Positions 51,788-60,324 of a DNA stretch of 64,000 bases are shown here, one piece after another. Position 1 is the stretch's first letter. Each line of letters opens with the position of its first letter. Position numbers and translations under genes: made by a program. This stretch comes from DASVLX01 sp036384655. Lineage in GTDB: Bacteria; Actinomycetota; Actinomycetes; Mycobacteriales; Pseudonocardiaceae. The stretch covers positions 1 through 64,000 of the forward strand of contig DASVLX010000297.1 in NCBI GenBank assembly GCA_036384655.1, given 5' to 3'. The notes under the pieces were generated by a model. The model saw only the letters and a program-made list of their open reading frames with translations. It was not told the origin of the DNA and searched no databases.

Positions 51788-52561
51788 GTGAGCGGCGATC
51801 TGACCGGTGAGGACGCGGGGAACGGAAAATACTCACTGCCAACACCCGACCTCAGCGCGTTCGGCGAGGGATCCACGGCGACGGCCGTCGCTCCGCCCTT
51901 CACACCACCGCCCGGTGCGCCACCCTTCGGGCCGCGCGACAGGGTTCGGTTCCAGGATCCGGCGACCACTCGGCCGCGACCGCCCAGCGTCGCCGAGCAG
52001 CGCGCTCAGCAACAGTTCCAGGCCGCCGAGGCCGCCGCCGCGGAGGAACGCGACGACACGGCACGCCGGTCTCGGGCCAAGCGGCGTCTGCTGCGCAACG
52101 GCGCCATTCTGGTCGCGGTGGTCCTGGTGATCGGCGTCCTGGCCTGGTTGCAGTACGGACAGTCGACGACCGAGCGGTGCGTCAGCGTGTCCGGCAGCTC
52201 CGACACGGTCGCCGACTACCAGTACTGCGACGCCTCCTATGTGACCAGCCACGGTGGCTACACCCACGACGGCCTGCTGTTCGTGCCCATCCCGGGTGGT
52301 GGCTACCAGCAGTACCGCCCGTACTACGGCGGCAACGTCAGTGGCAACACGGTCAGCGGCGGCAGCTACTCCGCGCCCAGCCACGGAACAATCAAGACCA
52401 CCGGGGGCAACACCGTCGAGCGCGGCGGGTTCGGTGTTTCCGGCAACAGTGTTTCCGGCAACAGTGGCGGCAGCGACAGCGGCAACAGTAAGGGCAAGAG
52501 CGGCAGCAGCGGTAGCAAGGGCAAGAGCGGTGGCAGCGGCGGACACAGCGGCCACCACTAG
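51788..52561 (+). CDS. Single-pass protein with Gly/Ser-rich tail, YgiB-like by context
   Basis: 257 residues from GTG 51788 after GGGGGACCGA. A Pro-rich cytoplasmic part (about 1-80), a charged helix, one membrane helix (about 103-122, GAILVAVVLVIGVLAWLQ) and an outside domain with CVSVSG and YQYCDASYVTSHGGYTHDGLLF (two Cys). The tail from 180 on is Gly/Ser/Tyr-rich with NSVSGNSGG repeats and ends GGHSGHH. The following gene is a glutathionylspermidine-synthase-like ATP-grasp protein, as in the E. coli ygiB-ygiC pair, where YgiB is a secreted partner. The comparison is inference. Confidence 0.72.
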   Translation: MSGDLTGEDAGNGKYSLPTPDLSAFGEGSTATAVAPPFTPPPGAPPFGPRDRVRFQDPATTRPRPPSVAEQRAQQQFQAAEAAAAEERDDTARRSRAKRRLLRNGAILVAVVLVIGVLAWLQYGQSTTERCVSVSGSSDTVADYQYCDASYVTSHGGYTHDGLLFVPIPGGGYQQYRPYYGGNVSGNTVSGGSYSAPSHGTIKTTGGNTVERGGFGVSGNSVSGNSGGSDSGNSKGKSGSSGSKGKSGGSGGHSGHH

Positions 52562-52723
52562 GCTCGGCCGTTTCCGGTCAACGGCACGGCCCGGGCATGA
52601 CGCTGGCAGGGCACAGCCCTTTCACGCAACCGAACCGCCGCTGTGACCAGGAAACGTCGCTGATCGCTTACGCTCGCTTACGCCAACTTCACCGCATCAA
52701 TCGTCATCGTCTAGGAGACGCGC

Positions 52724-53866
52724 ATGCGCCGGGAAGCTTCACGGCCTCGGATGGATTGGTGGCGGATCATCGAGGACCAGGGCGTTGTCGCCGGGGCACC
52801 GGGCGGCCGGCCGCGCTGGGATGAGTCCGCGCACTACGTGCTTGAGCCGGGGGAGGTCGAGTCGCTGCGGGCGGACACCGAACTGCTGCACTCGATGTGC
52901 CTTGAGGCCGTCGACACGGTGATCACCACCGAGCGGTTCAGCGACTTCGGCGTGCCGGAGTGGGTGTGGCCGGCGATCGTGGAGTCCTGGAAACGTCGTG
53001 ATCCGCAGCTGTGCGGACGCTTCGACCTGCGCTACGACGGCAGCGGCCCGGCCAAGCTGTTGGAGTACGACGCCGACACGCCCCGCGGGTTGGTGGAGGC
53101 GGCGGTGGCGCAGTGGTGGTGGCGGGCCACCGTGTTCCCCAACGGTAGCCAGTGGAACGACATTCACCAGCGGCTCACCGAGCGGTGGACCGAGCTCGTC
53201 CGGCAACTGCCCACTCCCAGCGTGCACTTCACCTGGTCCGGCGCCGACCCCACCGGCGCGGACCGGTCCGTGATCAGCTACCTGGGCGATGTCGCGGCGG
53301 ACGTCGGCTGTGACGCGGTGGCGCTGGCCATCGAGGACGTCGGCTGGGACAAGGCACTGAACCGCTTCGTGGACTTGGAGAACGAACCGATCGGCACGAT
53401 CGCCAAGCTGTACCCGTGGGAGTGGTTGGTGGGCGACCGGTTCGGCCAACGGGCCATCGACGCGCTGCCGGACACCCTGTGGATCGAGCCGCTGTGGAAG
53501 TCGTTGCTGTCCAACAAGGCGCTGCTCGCGGTGCTCTGGGAGATGCACCCCGGGCACCCGAACCTGCTGCCCACCTACCTGGACCAGCCCGGCATGCTCA
53601 CCGAGTACGTGCGTAAGCCCAAGCTGGGCCGGGACGGCGCCAACATCGAGATCGTCGCGCCGGGCTATGAGACTCACACCGGCGGCGTCTACGGCCGGGA
53701 GGGCCAGGTCTGCCAGCTGTTCGACCCGCTGCCCGAGTTCGACGGCCGCCGGCCGGTGATCGGCGTGTGGATGGTCGGCGATCACGCGGCCGGGCTGGGC
53801 ATCCAGGAGTCCGGTCTGGTCACCGACGAGAACTCGGTGTTCGTGCCACACCGCGTCGAGTCCTGA
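52724..53866 (+). CDS. Glutathionylspermidine synthase-like ATP-grasp protein (YgiC-like)
   Basis: 380 residues, ATG after AGGAG. ATP-grasp ligase domain: PEWVWPAIVESWKRRDPQLCGRFDLRYDGSGPAKLLEYDADTP (the LEYDADTP stretch is the family mark) and DRFGQRA, WEMHPGHPNLLPTYLD, and YVRKPKLGRDGANIEI. It is a soluble enzyme that joins an amino group to a carboxylate with ATP; the natural substrate of the YgiC/YjfC branch is unknown. Together with the upstream gene it may form a two-gene operon, though 162 bp separate them. Confidence 0.88.
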   Translation: MRREASRPRMDWWRIIEDQGVVAGAPGGRPRWDESAHYVLEPGEVESLRADTELLHSMCLEAVDTVITTERFSDFGVPEWVWPAIVESWKRRDPQLCGRFDLRYDGSGPAKLLEYDADTPRGLVEAAVAQWWWRATVFPNGSQWNDIHQRLTERWTELVRQLPTPSVHFTWSGADPTGADRSVISYLGDVAADVGCDAVALAIEDVGWDKALNRFVDLENEPIGTIAKLYPWEWLVGDRFGQRAIDALPDTLWIEPLWKSLLSNKALLAVLWEMHPGHPNLLPTYLDQPGMLTEYVRKPKLGRDGANIEIVAPGYETHTGGVYGREGQVCQLFDPLPEFDGRRPVIGVWMVGDHAAGLGIQESGLVTDENSVFVPHRVES

Positions 53867-53947
53867 CCGACCGCCGGTCGAACGCCGGCGGGCAGCGCGC
53901 CGAACGCGGTTTACCGCGCTCCCCGCACGGCCTCGGACCCGACCCAT

Positions 53948-53953
53948 TAGGCT
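53948..53953 (+). promoter_or_regulatory. -10 element, leaderless serS
   Basis: TAGGCT, 8 nt before GTG 53962. Confidence 0.55.
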
Positions 53954-53961
53954 CAAATGCC

Positions 53962-55230
53962 GTGATCGAGCTGAGGACACTGCGCGAGAATCCGGACGTG
54001 GCGCGCGCATCGCAGCGCGCCCGTGGCGAGGACGAGACGCTGGTCGACGCGCTGCTGTCCGCCGACGAACGGCGCCGGGCCGCGGTGGCCCGCGGCGACG
54101 CGTTGCGCGCCGAGCAGCGGCAGTTCGGCAAGCGGGTCGGAGCCGCCAAGGGCGACGATCGGGCCGTGTTAATCGCCAAGGGCAAGGAGCTGGCCTCCGA
54201 GGTCAAGGCCGCGGAGGCGGAACAGGCCGCCGCGGAGGCCGAGCTGACCGAGGCGCAGATGCGGATGTCCAACATCGTGGAGCCGGACACTCCGCCCGGC
54301 GGTGAGGACGACTTCGTCGTGCTCAAGCATGTTGGCACGCCGCCCACCTTCGACTTCACCCCGCGCGACCACGTCGAGCTGGGCGAACTGCTCGGTGCGA
54401 TCGACACCGAGCGGGGCGCCAAGGTCTCCGGGGCACGGTTCTACTTCCTCACCGGTGTTGGCGCGCAACTGCAGTTGGCGTTGCTGAACATGGCCATCGC
54501 CCAGGCCGCCGAGGCCGGGTTCATCCCGGTGATCACGCCGACCCTGGTGCGGCCGGAGATCATGGCCGGCACCGGGTTCCTGGGCGCGCACGACGCCGAG
54601 GTGTACCGGCTGCGCGACGACGACCTGTACCTGGTCGGCACCTCCGAGGTGGCGCTGGCCGGCTTCCATTCGGATGAGATCCTGGACCTGTCGGCGGGGC
54701 CGCGCCGGTACGCCGGCTGGTCGTCCTGCTTCCGCCGGGAGGCCGGCTCCTACGGCAAGGACACCCGCGGCATCATCCGGGTGCACCAGTTCGACAAGGT
54801 CGAGATGTTCTCCTACTGCCCGCCCGAGCAGGCCCACGAGGAGCACCTGCGGCTGCTGGCCTGGGAGGAGCGGATGCTCGCCAAGGTCGAGGTGCCGTAC
54901 CGGGTGATCGACGTCGCGGCCGGCGATCTCGGCTCCAGCGCGGCCCGCAAGTACGACTGCGAAGCCTGGGTGCCGACCCAGAACACCTACCGGGAGCTGA
55001 CCTCCACGTCGAACTGCACCACGTTCCAGGCCCGCCGGCTGAACGTGCGGTACCGGGACGCGGACGGCCGGCCGCAGTACTCGGCCACCCTGAACGGCAC
55101 GCTCGCCACCACCCGGTGGCTGGTGGCGATCCTGGAGAACCACCAGCAGGCGGACGGCTCGGTGCGGGTGCCCGAGGCGATGCGGCCGTTCCTGGGCGGG
55201 CGCGAGGTGCTGACCCCGGTCAACGCCTGA
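53962..55230 (+). CDS. serS: Seryl-tRNA synthetase
   Basis: 422 residues from GTG 53962, which follows TAGGCT by 8 nt (leaderless); the frame runs open from 53767 in the previous gene. N-terminal coiled-coil tRNA-binding arm (about 25-100), class II catalytic core with SCFRREAGSYGKDTRGIIRVHQFDKVEMF (motif 2), and motif 3 near the end, NGTLATTRWLVAILENHQ. Charges tRNA-Ser. Complete, normal length. In mycobacteria it also lies beside the septum-formation gene. Confidence 0.97.
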   Translation: MIELRTLRENPDVARASQRARGEDETLVDALLSADERRRAAVARGDALRAEQRQFGKRVGAAKGDDRAVLIAKGKELASEVKAAEAEQAAAEAELTEAQMRMSNIVEPDTPPGGEDDFVVLKHVGTPPTFDFTPRDHVELGELLGAIDTERGAKVSGARFYFLTGVGAQLQLALLNMAIAQAAEAGFIPVITPTLVRPEIMAGTGFLGAHDAEVYRLRDDDLYLVGTSEVALAGFHSDEILDLSAGPRRYAGWSSCFRREAGSYGKDTRGIIRVHQFDKVEMFSYCPPEQAHEEHLRLLAWEERMLAKVEVPYRVIDVAAGDLGSSAARKYDCEAWVPTQNTYRELTSTSNCTTFQARRLNVRYRDADGRPQYSATLNGTLATTRWLVAILENHQQADGSVRVPEAMRPFLGGREVLTPVNA

Positions 55231-55236
55231 TCCGGA

Positions 55237-56457
55237 TCAACGGCCGACCGTCTCGGCCAGCCGGTCGGCGACATATCGGGCGATCTCCAGCGAGCTGGTG
55301 GCGCCGGGTGATGGCGCGTTGAGTACATGCGCCTGGCCGGGCGCGCACTGGATGAGGAAGTCGTCGACCAGCGAGCCGTCCGGGCGCAGTGCCTGCGCAC
55401 GCACCCCGGCGCCGGCGCGCCGCAGATCGTCCGGCCCGATCGCCGGCACCAGTTTCGCCACGCTGGCGGCGAACCGGCGGCGGGACAGTGAACGCAGTAC
55501 CTCGGCCACGCCGGTGCGAGCGTACCTGCGACCCAACCGCCAGATGCCCGGAAAGCGTGCCACGTCAAGGAGGTCCGCGGCGGACAGCTCGGACCACCGG
55601 TAGCCCTCCCGGCTCAGCGCGAGCACCGCGTTCGGGCCGGCATGCACGGTGCCGTCGAGCATGCGGGTCAGGTGCACGCCGAGGAACGGCAGGCCCGCGT
55701 CCGGCACCGGATAGATCAGGCCGCGCACCAGCGACCGGGCCTGCTCGCGCAGTTCGTAGTACTCGCCACGGAACGGCACGATCCGCGCCTCGGGACGCAG
55801 TCCGGCCAGCTCCGCCACCCGATCGGCCTGCAGCCCGGCGCAGTTGACCAGCGCGTCCGCCCGGAGCACCCCGTCCGGCGTGGCGAGTTCCACCCGGTGG
55901 TTCCCGATGCGGGCCGGCCGGATACCCAGCACCGGGGTGCGGAGCCGCAGGTCGGCGCCGGCGTCCCGCAGGTCGCCGGCCAACGCCGCACACACGGCGG
56001 GAAAGTCGATGACCGCGGTGGTCGACACGCGCAGCGCGGCGACGCAGCGGACCTCCGGTTCGTACTCCCTGGCCTGCGCGGACGAGACATTCCGGACCGG
56101 CACGCCGTTGGCGGCAGCACGGTCCGCCAGCGTCGCCAGCGCGGGCAGCTCCGCCTCGGACGCGGCCACCACGAGCTTGCCGCACACCTCCACCGGCAGG
56201 CCGTGCTCGCGGGCGAACCGCACCATCGACGCGTTGCCGGCGGCGGAGGCACGCGCCTTCAACGAGCCGGGCCGGTAGTAGAGGCCGGCATGAGCGACAT
56301 TGCTGTTGTGCCCGCTCTGGTGCGCGGCCCACCGATTCTCCTTCTCGCAGACCGTGACCGCGTTGCCGCGCGCGACGAGTTCGCGGGCCACCGCCAGGCC
56401 GACGATGCCGCCGCCGATCACCACGACCCGGTTCGCGAGTCGTTCCTTCCCGGCCAT
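55237..56457 (-). CDS. lhgO: FAD-dependent oxidoreductase, L-2-hydroxyglutarate oxidase (LhgO)-like
   Basis: 406 residues from ATG 56457, overlapping the HAD gene stop by one base (TGATG). FAD-binding GGGIVGLAVARELVARGN near 13-28, the LhgO/DAO marks HQSGHNSNVAHAGLYYRPGS, and the C-terminal HVLNAPSPGATSSLEIARYVADRL. The family oxidises L-2-hydroxyglutarate to 2-oxoglutarate, clearing a toxic by-product. The assignment is by motif pattern only. Serine and tRNA neighbours give no further clue. Confidence 0.88.
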   Translation of the reverse strand: MAGKERLANRVVVIGGGIVGLAVARELVARGNAVTVCEKENRWAAHQSGHNSNVAHAGLYYRPGSLKARASAAGNASMVRFAREHGLPVEVCGKLVVAASEAELPALATLADRAAANGVPVRNVSSAQAREYEPEVRCVAALRVSTTAVIDFPAVCAALAGDLRDAGADLRLRTPVLGIRPARIGNHRVELATPDGVLRADALVNCAGLQADRVAELAGLRPEARIVPFRGEYYELREQARSLVRGLIYPVPDAGLPFLGVHLTRMLDGTVHAGPNAVLALSREGYRWSELSAADLLDVARFPGIWRLGRRYARTGVAEVLRSLSRRRFAASVAKLVPAIGPDDLRRAGAGVRAQALRPDGSLVDDFLIQCAPGQAHVLNAPSPGATSSLEIARYVADRLAETVGR

Positions 56458-57269
56458 CAGAACCACCGCTCCAGCACCGCGGCGACGCCGTCGGCGTCAT
56501 TGGCCGCGGTGACCTCGTCGGCGATGGCGAGCACGTCCGGATGGGCGTTGGCGACGGCCACGCCGTGCCCGGCCCACCGCAGCATCGGTACGTCGTTGGG
56601 CATGTCACCGAAGGCGACCGCGTCGTGCGCGGCCACGCCGAGTTGGTCGGCGAGCCGCGCCAGCCCGGTTCCCTTGTCGACGCCGGCGGCGGCGATCTCG
56701 ATCAGGCCGTAGCCGGTCGAGAACGTCACGTCCACCTCGTCGCCGACCACGCCGCGCACCACCTCGGCCAGTGCGTCGCTGGTCATGTCCGGGTGCCGGA
56801 CCAACAGCTTCACCGCGGGAAGGCCGACCAGTTCGGCCATGGTCGCGGGGCGGCCGGGATCACTGGGCCACGGGTGCAGGTAGTTCTCCCCGGTATGGAA
56901 CTCGTAGCCGTCCAGCGCGAGTGCCGAGTCGCCCACCCGTTCCACCGCCACGCCACAGTCCGGAATGACGTTGGTGATCGCTTGAACTGTCTCGGCAAGC
57001 AACGCGGGGTTGAGTTGTTGCAGATTCGTCACCCGATCGGCACCTATGTCGTAGAGCACCGCACCGTTGGAGCACACCGCCCATCCGGTGCTGCCGACCG
57101 CCCGCGCGACCACCGGGATCCACCGCGGTGGTCGGCCCGTGACCAGGACGAACGGGGTGCCGCCGGCGATCACGCCGGCGACCGCGTTGACGGTGCGGGC
57201 GGACACCTGCTCACCGGGCCCGAGCAGGGTGCCGTCCACGTCGGATGCCACCAGACGAGGAGTTTCCAC
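56457..57269 (-). CDS. HAD-family phosphatase (Cof-like)
   Basis: 270 residues from GTG 57269 after AGGATAGTTGT. DVDGTLLGPG is the nucleophile motif (first Asp at about residue 9), TGRP the second, KLLVRH with a Lys third, and GDMPNDVPMLRWAGHGVAVANAHPDV the fourth. The long cap between motifs places it in the Cof subfamily, which acts on sugar phosphates or flavin phosphates. It resembles Rv3813c of mycobacteria, found near glf, as here. Coupled to lhgO. Confidence 0.93.
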   Translation of the reverse strand: METPRLVASDVDGTLLGPGEQVSARTVNAVAGVIAGGTPFVLVTGRPPRWIPVVARAVGSTGWAVCSNGAVLYDIGADRVTNLQQLNPALLAETVQAITNVIPDCGVAVERVGDSALALDGYEFHTGENYLHPWPSDPGRPATMAELVGLPAVKLLVRHPDMTSDALAEVVRGVVGDEVDVTFSTGYGLIEIAAAGVDKGTGLARLADQLGVAAHDAVAFGDMPNDVPMLRWAGHGVAVANAHPDVLAIADEVTAANDADGVAAVLERWF

Positions 57270-57322
57270 ACAACTATCCTGCCGGTTCACCCGAAGGGCT
57301 GACTCGTGTGCACGGCTGCCGC

Positions 57323-57328
57323 TACGTT
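57323..57328 (+). promoter_or_regulatory. -10 element, leaderless LLM oxidoreductase gene
   Basis: TACGTT, 6 nt before ATG 57335. Confidence 0.5.
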
Positions 57329-57334
57329 GGCGCA

Positions 57335-58222
57335 ATGCGCGTCGGGATTGTGATCTTGCCGGAATATCGATGGTGGATAGCCCGGCCCAAGTGGGAGGCA
57401 GTCGAGGAGTACGGATTCGACCACGCCTGGACGTATGACCACATCGGCTGGGAACCGTTGCTCTCCGAACCCTGGTTCGGTGCCGTGCCGACTCTGGCGG
57501 CCGCGACCCAGGTGACCAGTCGCATTCAACTGGGCACCCTGGTCGCCTCGCCGAACTTCCGGCATCCGGTGTCGTTCGTCAGAGAGGTGACCGCCCTGGA
57601 CGATCTGTCGGACGGCCGGCTGCTGCTGGGCGTCGGTGCCGGAGGCAGTGGCCATGACAGCCGGGTGCTCGGTGGCGACGAGCTCTCGGGCAAGGCGCGG
57701 CGCGACCGGCTGGCGGAGTTCCTGCTGTTGCTCGACCGGCTGCTGACCCAGCCGAGTACGACCTGGCAGGGCGAGTACTACGCGGCGGTGGATGCGACCG
57801 GCGCGCCCGGCAGCGTGCGCCGGCCGCGAGTGCCGTTCCTGGTGGCGGCGAACTGTCAGCAGTCCCTGGGCCTGGTGGCGAGATACGGCGACGGGTGGGT
57901 GACCGCCGGCAGCCAGACCGACAACCTGAACCGATGGTGGGACGGGATCGCCGAGCTGACCCGACAGTTGGAAGACGAACTGGTGTCCGCCGGCCGACAC
58001 CCGGAGAGCGTGAGCCGTTACCTCAACCTGGACGCGTCACCGGTCTACTCACTGTCGAGCCTGACCCGGTTCACCGACATGGTGGCCCGGGCGGGCGAAC
58101 TGGGATTCACCGACGTCGTGGCGCACTGGCCTCGCTCGGACGGTGTTTACCGTGGTCAGGAGTCCGTGCTGGAGGAGGTAGCGGAGGTGTTGCCCGCCAT
58201 CCAGCGCGGATTTGTCGCCTGA
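57335..58222 (+). CDS. LLM-class (F420/flavin-dependent) oxidoreductase
   Basis: 295 residues from ATG 57335, with TACGTT 6 nt upstream (leaderless). A bacterial luciferase-like TIM barrel: GFDHAWTYDHIGWEPL, LGTLVASPNFRHPVSFVREVTALDDLSDGRLLLGVGAGG, VRRPRVPFLVAA and YGDGWVTAG. Probably uses F420 or FMN; the substrate is not known. It is divergent from the HAD gene and ends shortly before a strong hairpin. Confidence 0.9.
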   Translation: MRVGIVILPEYRWWIARPKWEAVEEYGFDHAWTYDHIGWEPLLSEPWFGAVPTLAAATQVTSRIQLGTLVASPNFRHPVSFVREVTALDDLSDGRLLLGVGAGGSGHDSRVLGGDELSGKARRDRLAEFLLLLDRLLTQPSTTWQGEYYAAVDATGAPGSVRRPRVPFLVAANCQQSLGLVARYGDGWVTAGSQTDNLNRWWDGIAELTRQLEDELVSAGRHPESVSRYLNLDASPVYSLSSLTRFTDMVARAGELGFTDVVAHWPRSDGVYRGQESVLEEVAEVLPAIQRGFVA

Positions 58223-58324
58223 TCGAGTGAATTGGAGTGACGTCCGTAACATCCGCGTCCCGTTTGACTGGAACTTCCGTCATACCTGTCGTGCCGGCGA
58301 AGCGCGGGACACACGGCACATCGA

Positions 58325-58372
58325 TAACGGGTCGTGCCGGACGTGAGGGGCAGCGTCCGGCACGACCCGTTA
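58325..58372. terminator. 19-bp perfect inverted repeat, probable bidirectional terminator
   Basis: TAACGGGTCGTGCCGGACG (58325-58343) and its exact reverse complement (58354-58372) around a 10-nt loop. Between the LLM gene and glf. It lacks a T tail, as is usual for strong actinobacterial stems. An alternative is a protein-binding site. Confidence 0.7.
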
Positions 58373-58489
58373 GTCATGACTCGTCGATCATGAAACCGCG
58401 AACAACGCCCGCCGAGTGGCGAACCCGCTGGTCCTCGCCATCTTCCTGGGCCAATCGGACGCCGCTGCCATGACCCCCGGTGACGTCGG

Positions 58490-58495
58490 TACGCT
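58490..58495 (+). promoter_or_regulatory. -10 element, leaderless glf
   Basis: TACGCT, 8 nt before GTG 58504. Confidence 0.55.
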
Positions 58496-58503
58496 GAGAC
58501 GCC

Positions 58504-59700
58504 GTGAGCTTCGCAGGCTATGACCTGATTGTTGTCGGATCCGGATTCTTCGGACTCACCGTCGCCGAGCGCGCAGCCACGCAGCTGAACAAGCGCGTGC
58601 TGATCCTGGAGCGCCGGTCACATCTCGGTGGGAACGCCTACTCCGAGCCCGAACCGGAAACCGGCATTGAAATCCATCGTTACGGTGCGCACCTGTTCCA
58701 CACCTCCAACAAGCGGGTGTGGAACTACGTGAACCAGTTCACCGACTTCACCAACTACCAACACCGCGTCTTCACCATCTTCCGTGGCCGTGTTTACCCG
58801 ATGCCGGTGAACCTGGCCACGATCTGCGAATACTTCGGTAAGTACCTGACTCCGGACCAGGCCCGGGCGCTGGTTGCCGAACAGGCCGCCGAGATCGACT
58901 CGAAGGACGCGCAGAACTTCGAGGAAAAGGCGATCTCGCTGGTCGGCCGGCCGTTGTACGAGGCGTTCTTCCGTGGTTACACCGCCAAGCAGTGGCAGAC
59001 CGACCCGAGGGAACTGCCCGGCGCCACGGTGACCCGGCTGCCGGTCCGCTACAACTTCAACAACCGCTACTTCAACGACACCTACGAGGGTCTGCCGGTC
59101 GACGGCTACACCGCCTGGCTGACCAGGATGGCCGACCACCCCAACATCGAGGTGCGGACCAACGTCGACTTCTTCGATGTGCGCGCCGACCTGCCGGCCG
59201 GCACCCCGGTCATCTTCACCGGCCCACTGGACAAGTACTTCGACTACCGCGAGGGCGAGCTGGGCTGGCGCACCCTGGACTTCAAGCAGGAGGTGCTCCG
59301 CGACACCGGCGACTTCCAGGGCACCCCGGTGATGAACTACGCCGACGAGGACGTGCCCTTCACCCGGATTCACGAGTTCAAGCACTTCCACCCGGAGCGC
59401 GCGGACCGCTACCCGGCGGACAAGACCGTCATCGTGCGGGAGTACTCGCGGTCCGCCCAGTCCGGCGACGAGCCGTACTACCCCATCAACACCCCCGCCG
59501 ACCGGGCGAAGCTGGAGAAGTACCGTGAGCTGGCCAGGCAGGAGGCCCGCGAGCGCAATGTGCTGTTCGGCGGCAGGCTGGGCACCTACAAGTACCTCGA
59601 CATGCACATGGCCATCGGATCGGCACTGAGCATGTTCGACAACAAGATCGCGCCACACCTCACCGAGGGGCGCCCGTTGGACGGGTCATTTGACGAATGA
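58504..59700 (+). CDS. glf: UDP-galactopyranose mutase
   Basis: 398 residues; makes UDP-galactofuranose for the galactan of arabinogalactan. The start GTG follows TACGCT by 8 nt. FAD motif GSGFFGLTVAERAA (about 11-24), RSHLGGNAYSEPE, HRYGAHLFHTSN, the NNRYFNDTYEGLPVDGYT block and C-terminal GGRLGTYKYLDMHMAIGSALSMFDNK are all typical of Glf. It overlaps the PAP2 gene by 4 bp and is followed by ubiA. The galactan polymerase gene glfT2, which lies next to glf in mycobacteria, is missing here. Confidence 0.97.
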   Translation: MSFAGYDLIVVGSGFFGLTVAERAATQLNKRVLILERRSHLGGNAYSEPEPETGIEIHRYGAHLFHTSNKRVWNYVNQFTDFTNYQHRVFTIFRGRVYPMPVNLATICEYFGKYLTPDQARALVAEQAAEIDSKDAQNFEEKAISLVGRPLYEAFFRGYTAKQWQTDPRELPGATVTRLPVRYNFNNRYFNDTYEGLPVDGYTAWLTRMADHPNIEVRTNVDFFDVRADLPAGTPVIFTGPLDKYFDYREGELGWRTLDFKQEVLRDTGDFQGTPVMNYADEDVPFTRIHEFKHFHPERADRYPADKTVIVREYSRSAQSGDEPYYPINTPADRAKLEKYRELARQEARERNVLFGGRLGTYKYLDMHMAIGSALSMFDNKIAPHLTEGRPLDGSFDE

Positions 59701-60275
59701 GCGAACTGCTGTCCGAACCAACTGACGGCCGGGCCGCCACCGAGGAGGACTCGGACGCCGGGTCCGGATATCCCGCCAACCCGGAAACCGCCGTCCTGCT
59801 GGGTGTCCAGCGAGTGCTCGCGAAGCCGCCGGTGGTGCGCACCGCCCGCGCCATGTCGCTGTTCGGTGAGCATGCCCTGGGCTGGCTGGCGCTGGGGCTG
59901 ATCGGCTCGCTGGTGGACCGGAAGCGGCGTGCCGAGTGGCTGGGCGCGGCCGCCGGCGTGGCCTTCGCGCACGGCGCGTCCATCGCGGTCAAGCGGGTCG
60001 TACGTCGGCCGCGTCCCGACCATCCGGACATTCAGGTCCTGGTGGGCACGCCGAGCCGACTGAGCTTCCCCTCCTCGCACGCGACGTCCACGACGGCAGC
60101 GGCGATACTGTACGGGGGATTGACCGGACAGAAGGCCGCCGGCGTGGTCGTGCCTCCGATGTTGGTCAGCCGACTGGTCCTGGGTGTGCACTACCCCACC
60201 GATGTTTTGGCCGGTTCGGCACTGGGCGCTGTTATCGGCGGCGGGGTTCTCCGCTGGCTGCGGCGCAAACGATGA
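59697..60275 (+). CDS. PAP2-family phosphatase, arabinogalactan pathway
   Basis: 192 residues. Membrane phosphatase with three motifs: KRVVRRPRP (about 104), PSSHATST (about 130) and SRLVLGVHYPTDV (about 160). About four to five membrane helices. In mycobacteria the gene beside ubiA and glf (Rv3807c) is thought to remove phosphate from decaprenyl-phosphoryl-5-phosphoribose. The same role is expected here from position. Overlaps glf by ATGA. Confidence 0.92.
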   Translation: MSELLSEPTDGRAATEEDSDAGSGYPANPETAVLLGVQRVLAKPPVVRTARAMSLFGEHALGWLALGLIGSLVDRKRRAEWLGAAAGVAFAHGASIAVKRVVRRPRPDHPDIQVLVGTPSRLSFPSSHATSTTAAAILYGGLTGQKAAGVVVPPMLVSRLVLGVHYPTDVLAGSALGAVIGGGVLRWLRRKR

Positions 60276-60324
60276 ACAAGCGATAAGTCGAGAGCGGTCC
60301 GCAGAGGGCTGGCAGGAGGACACA

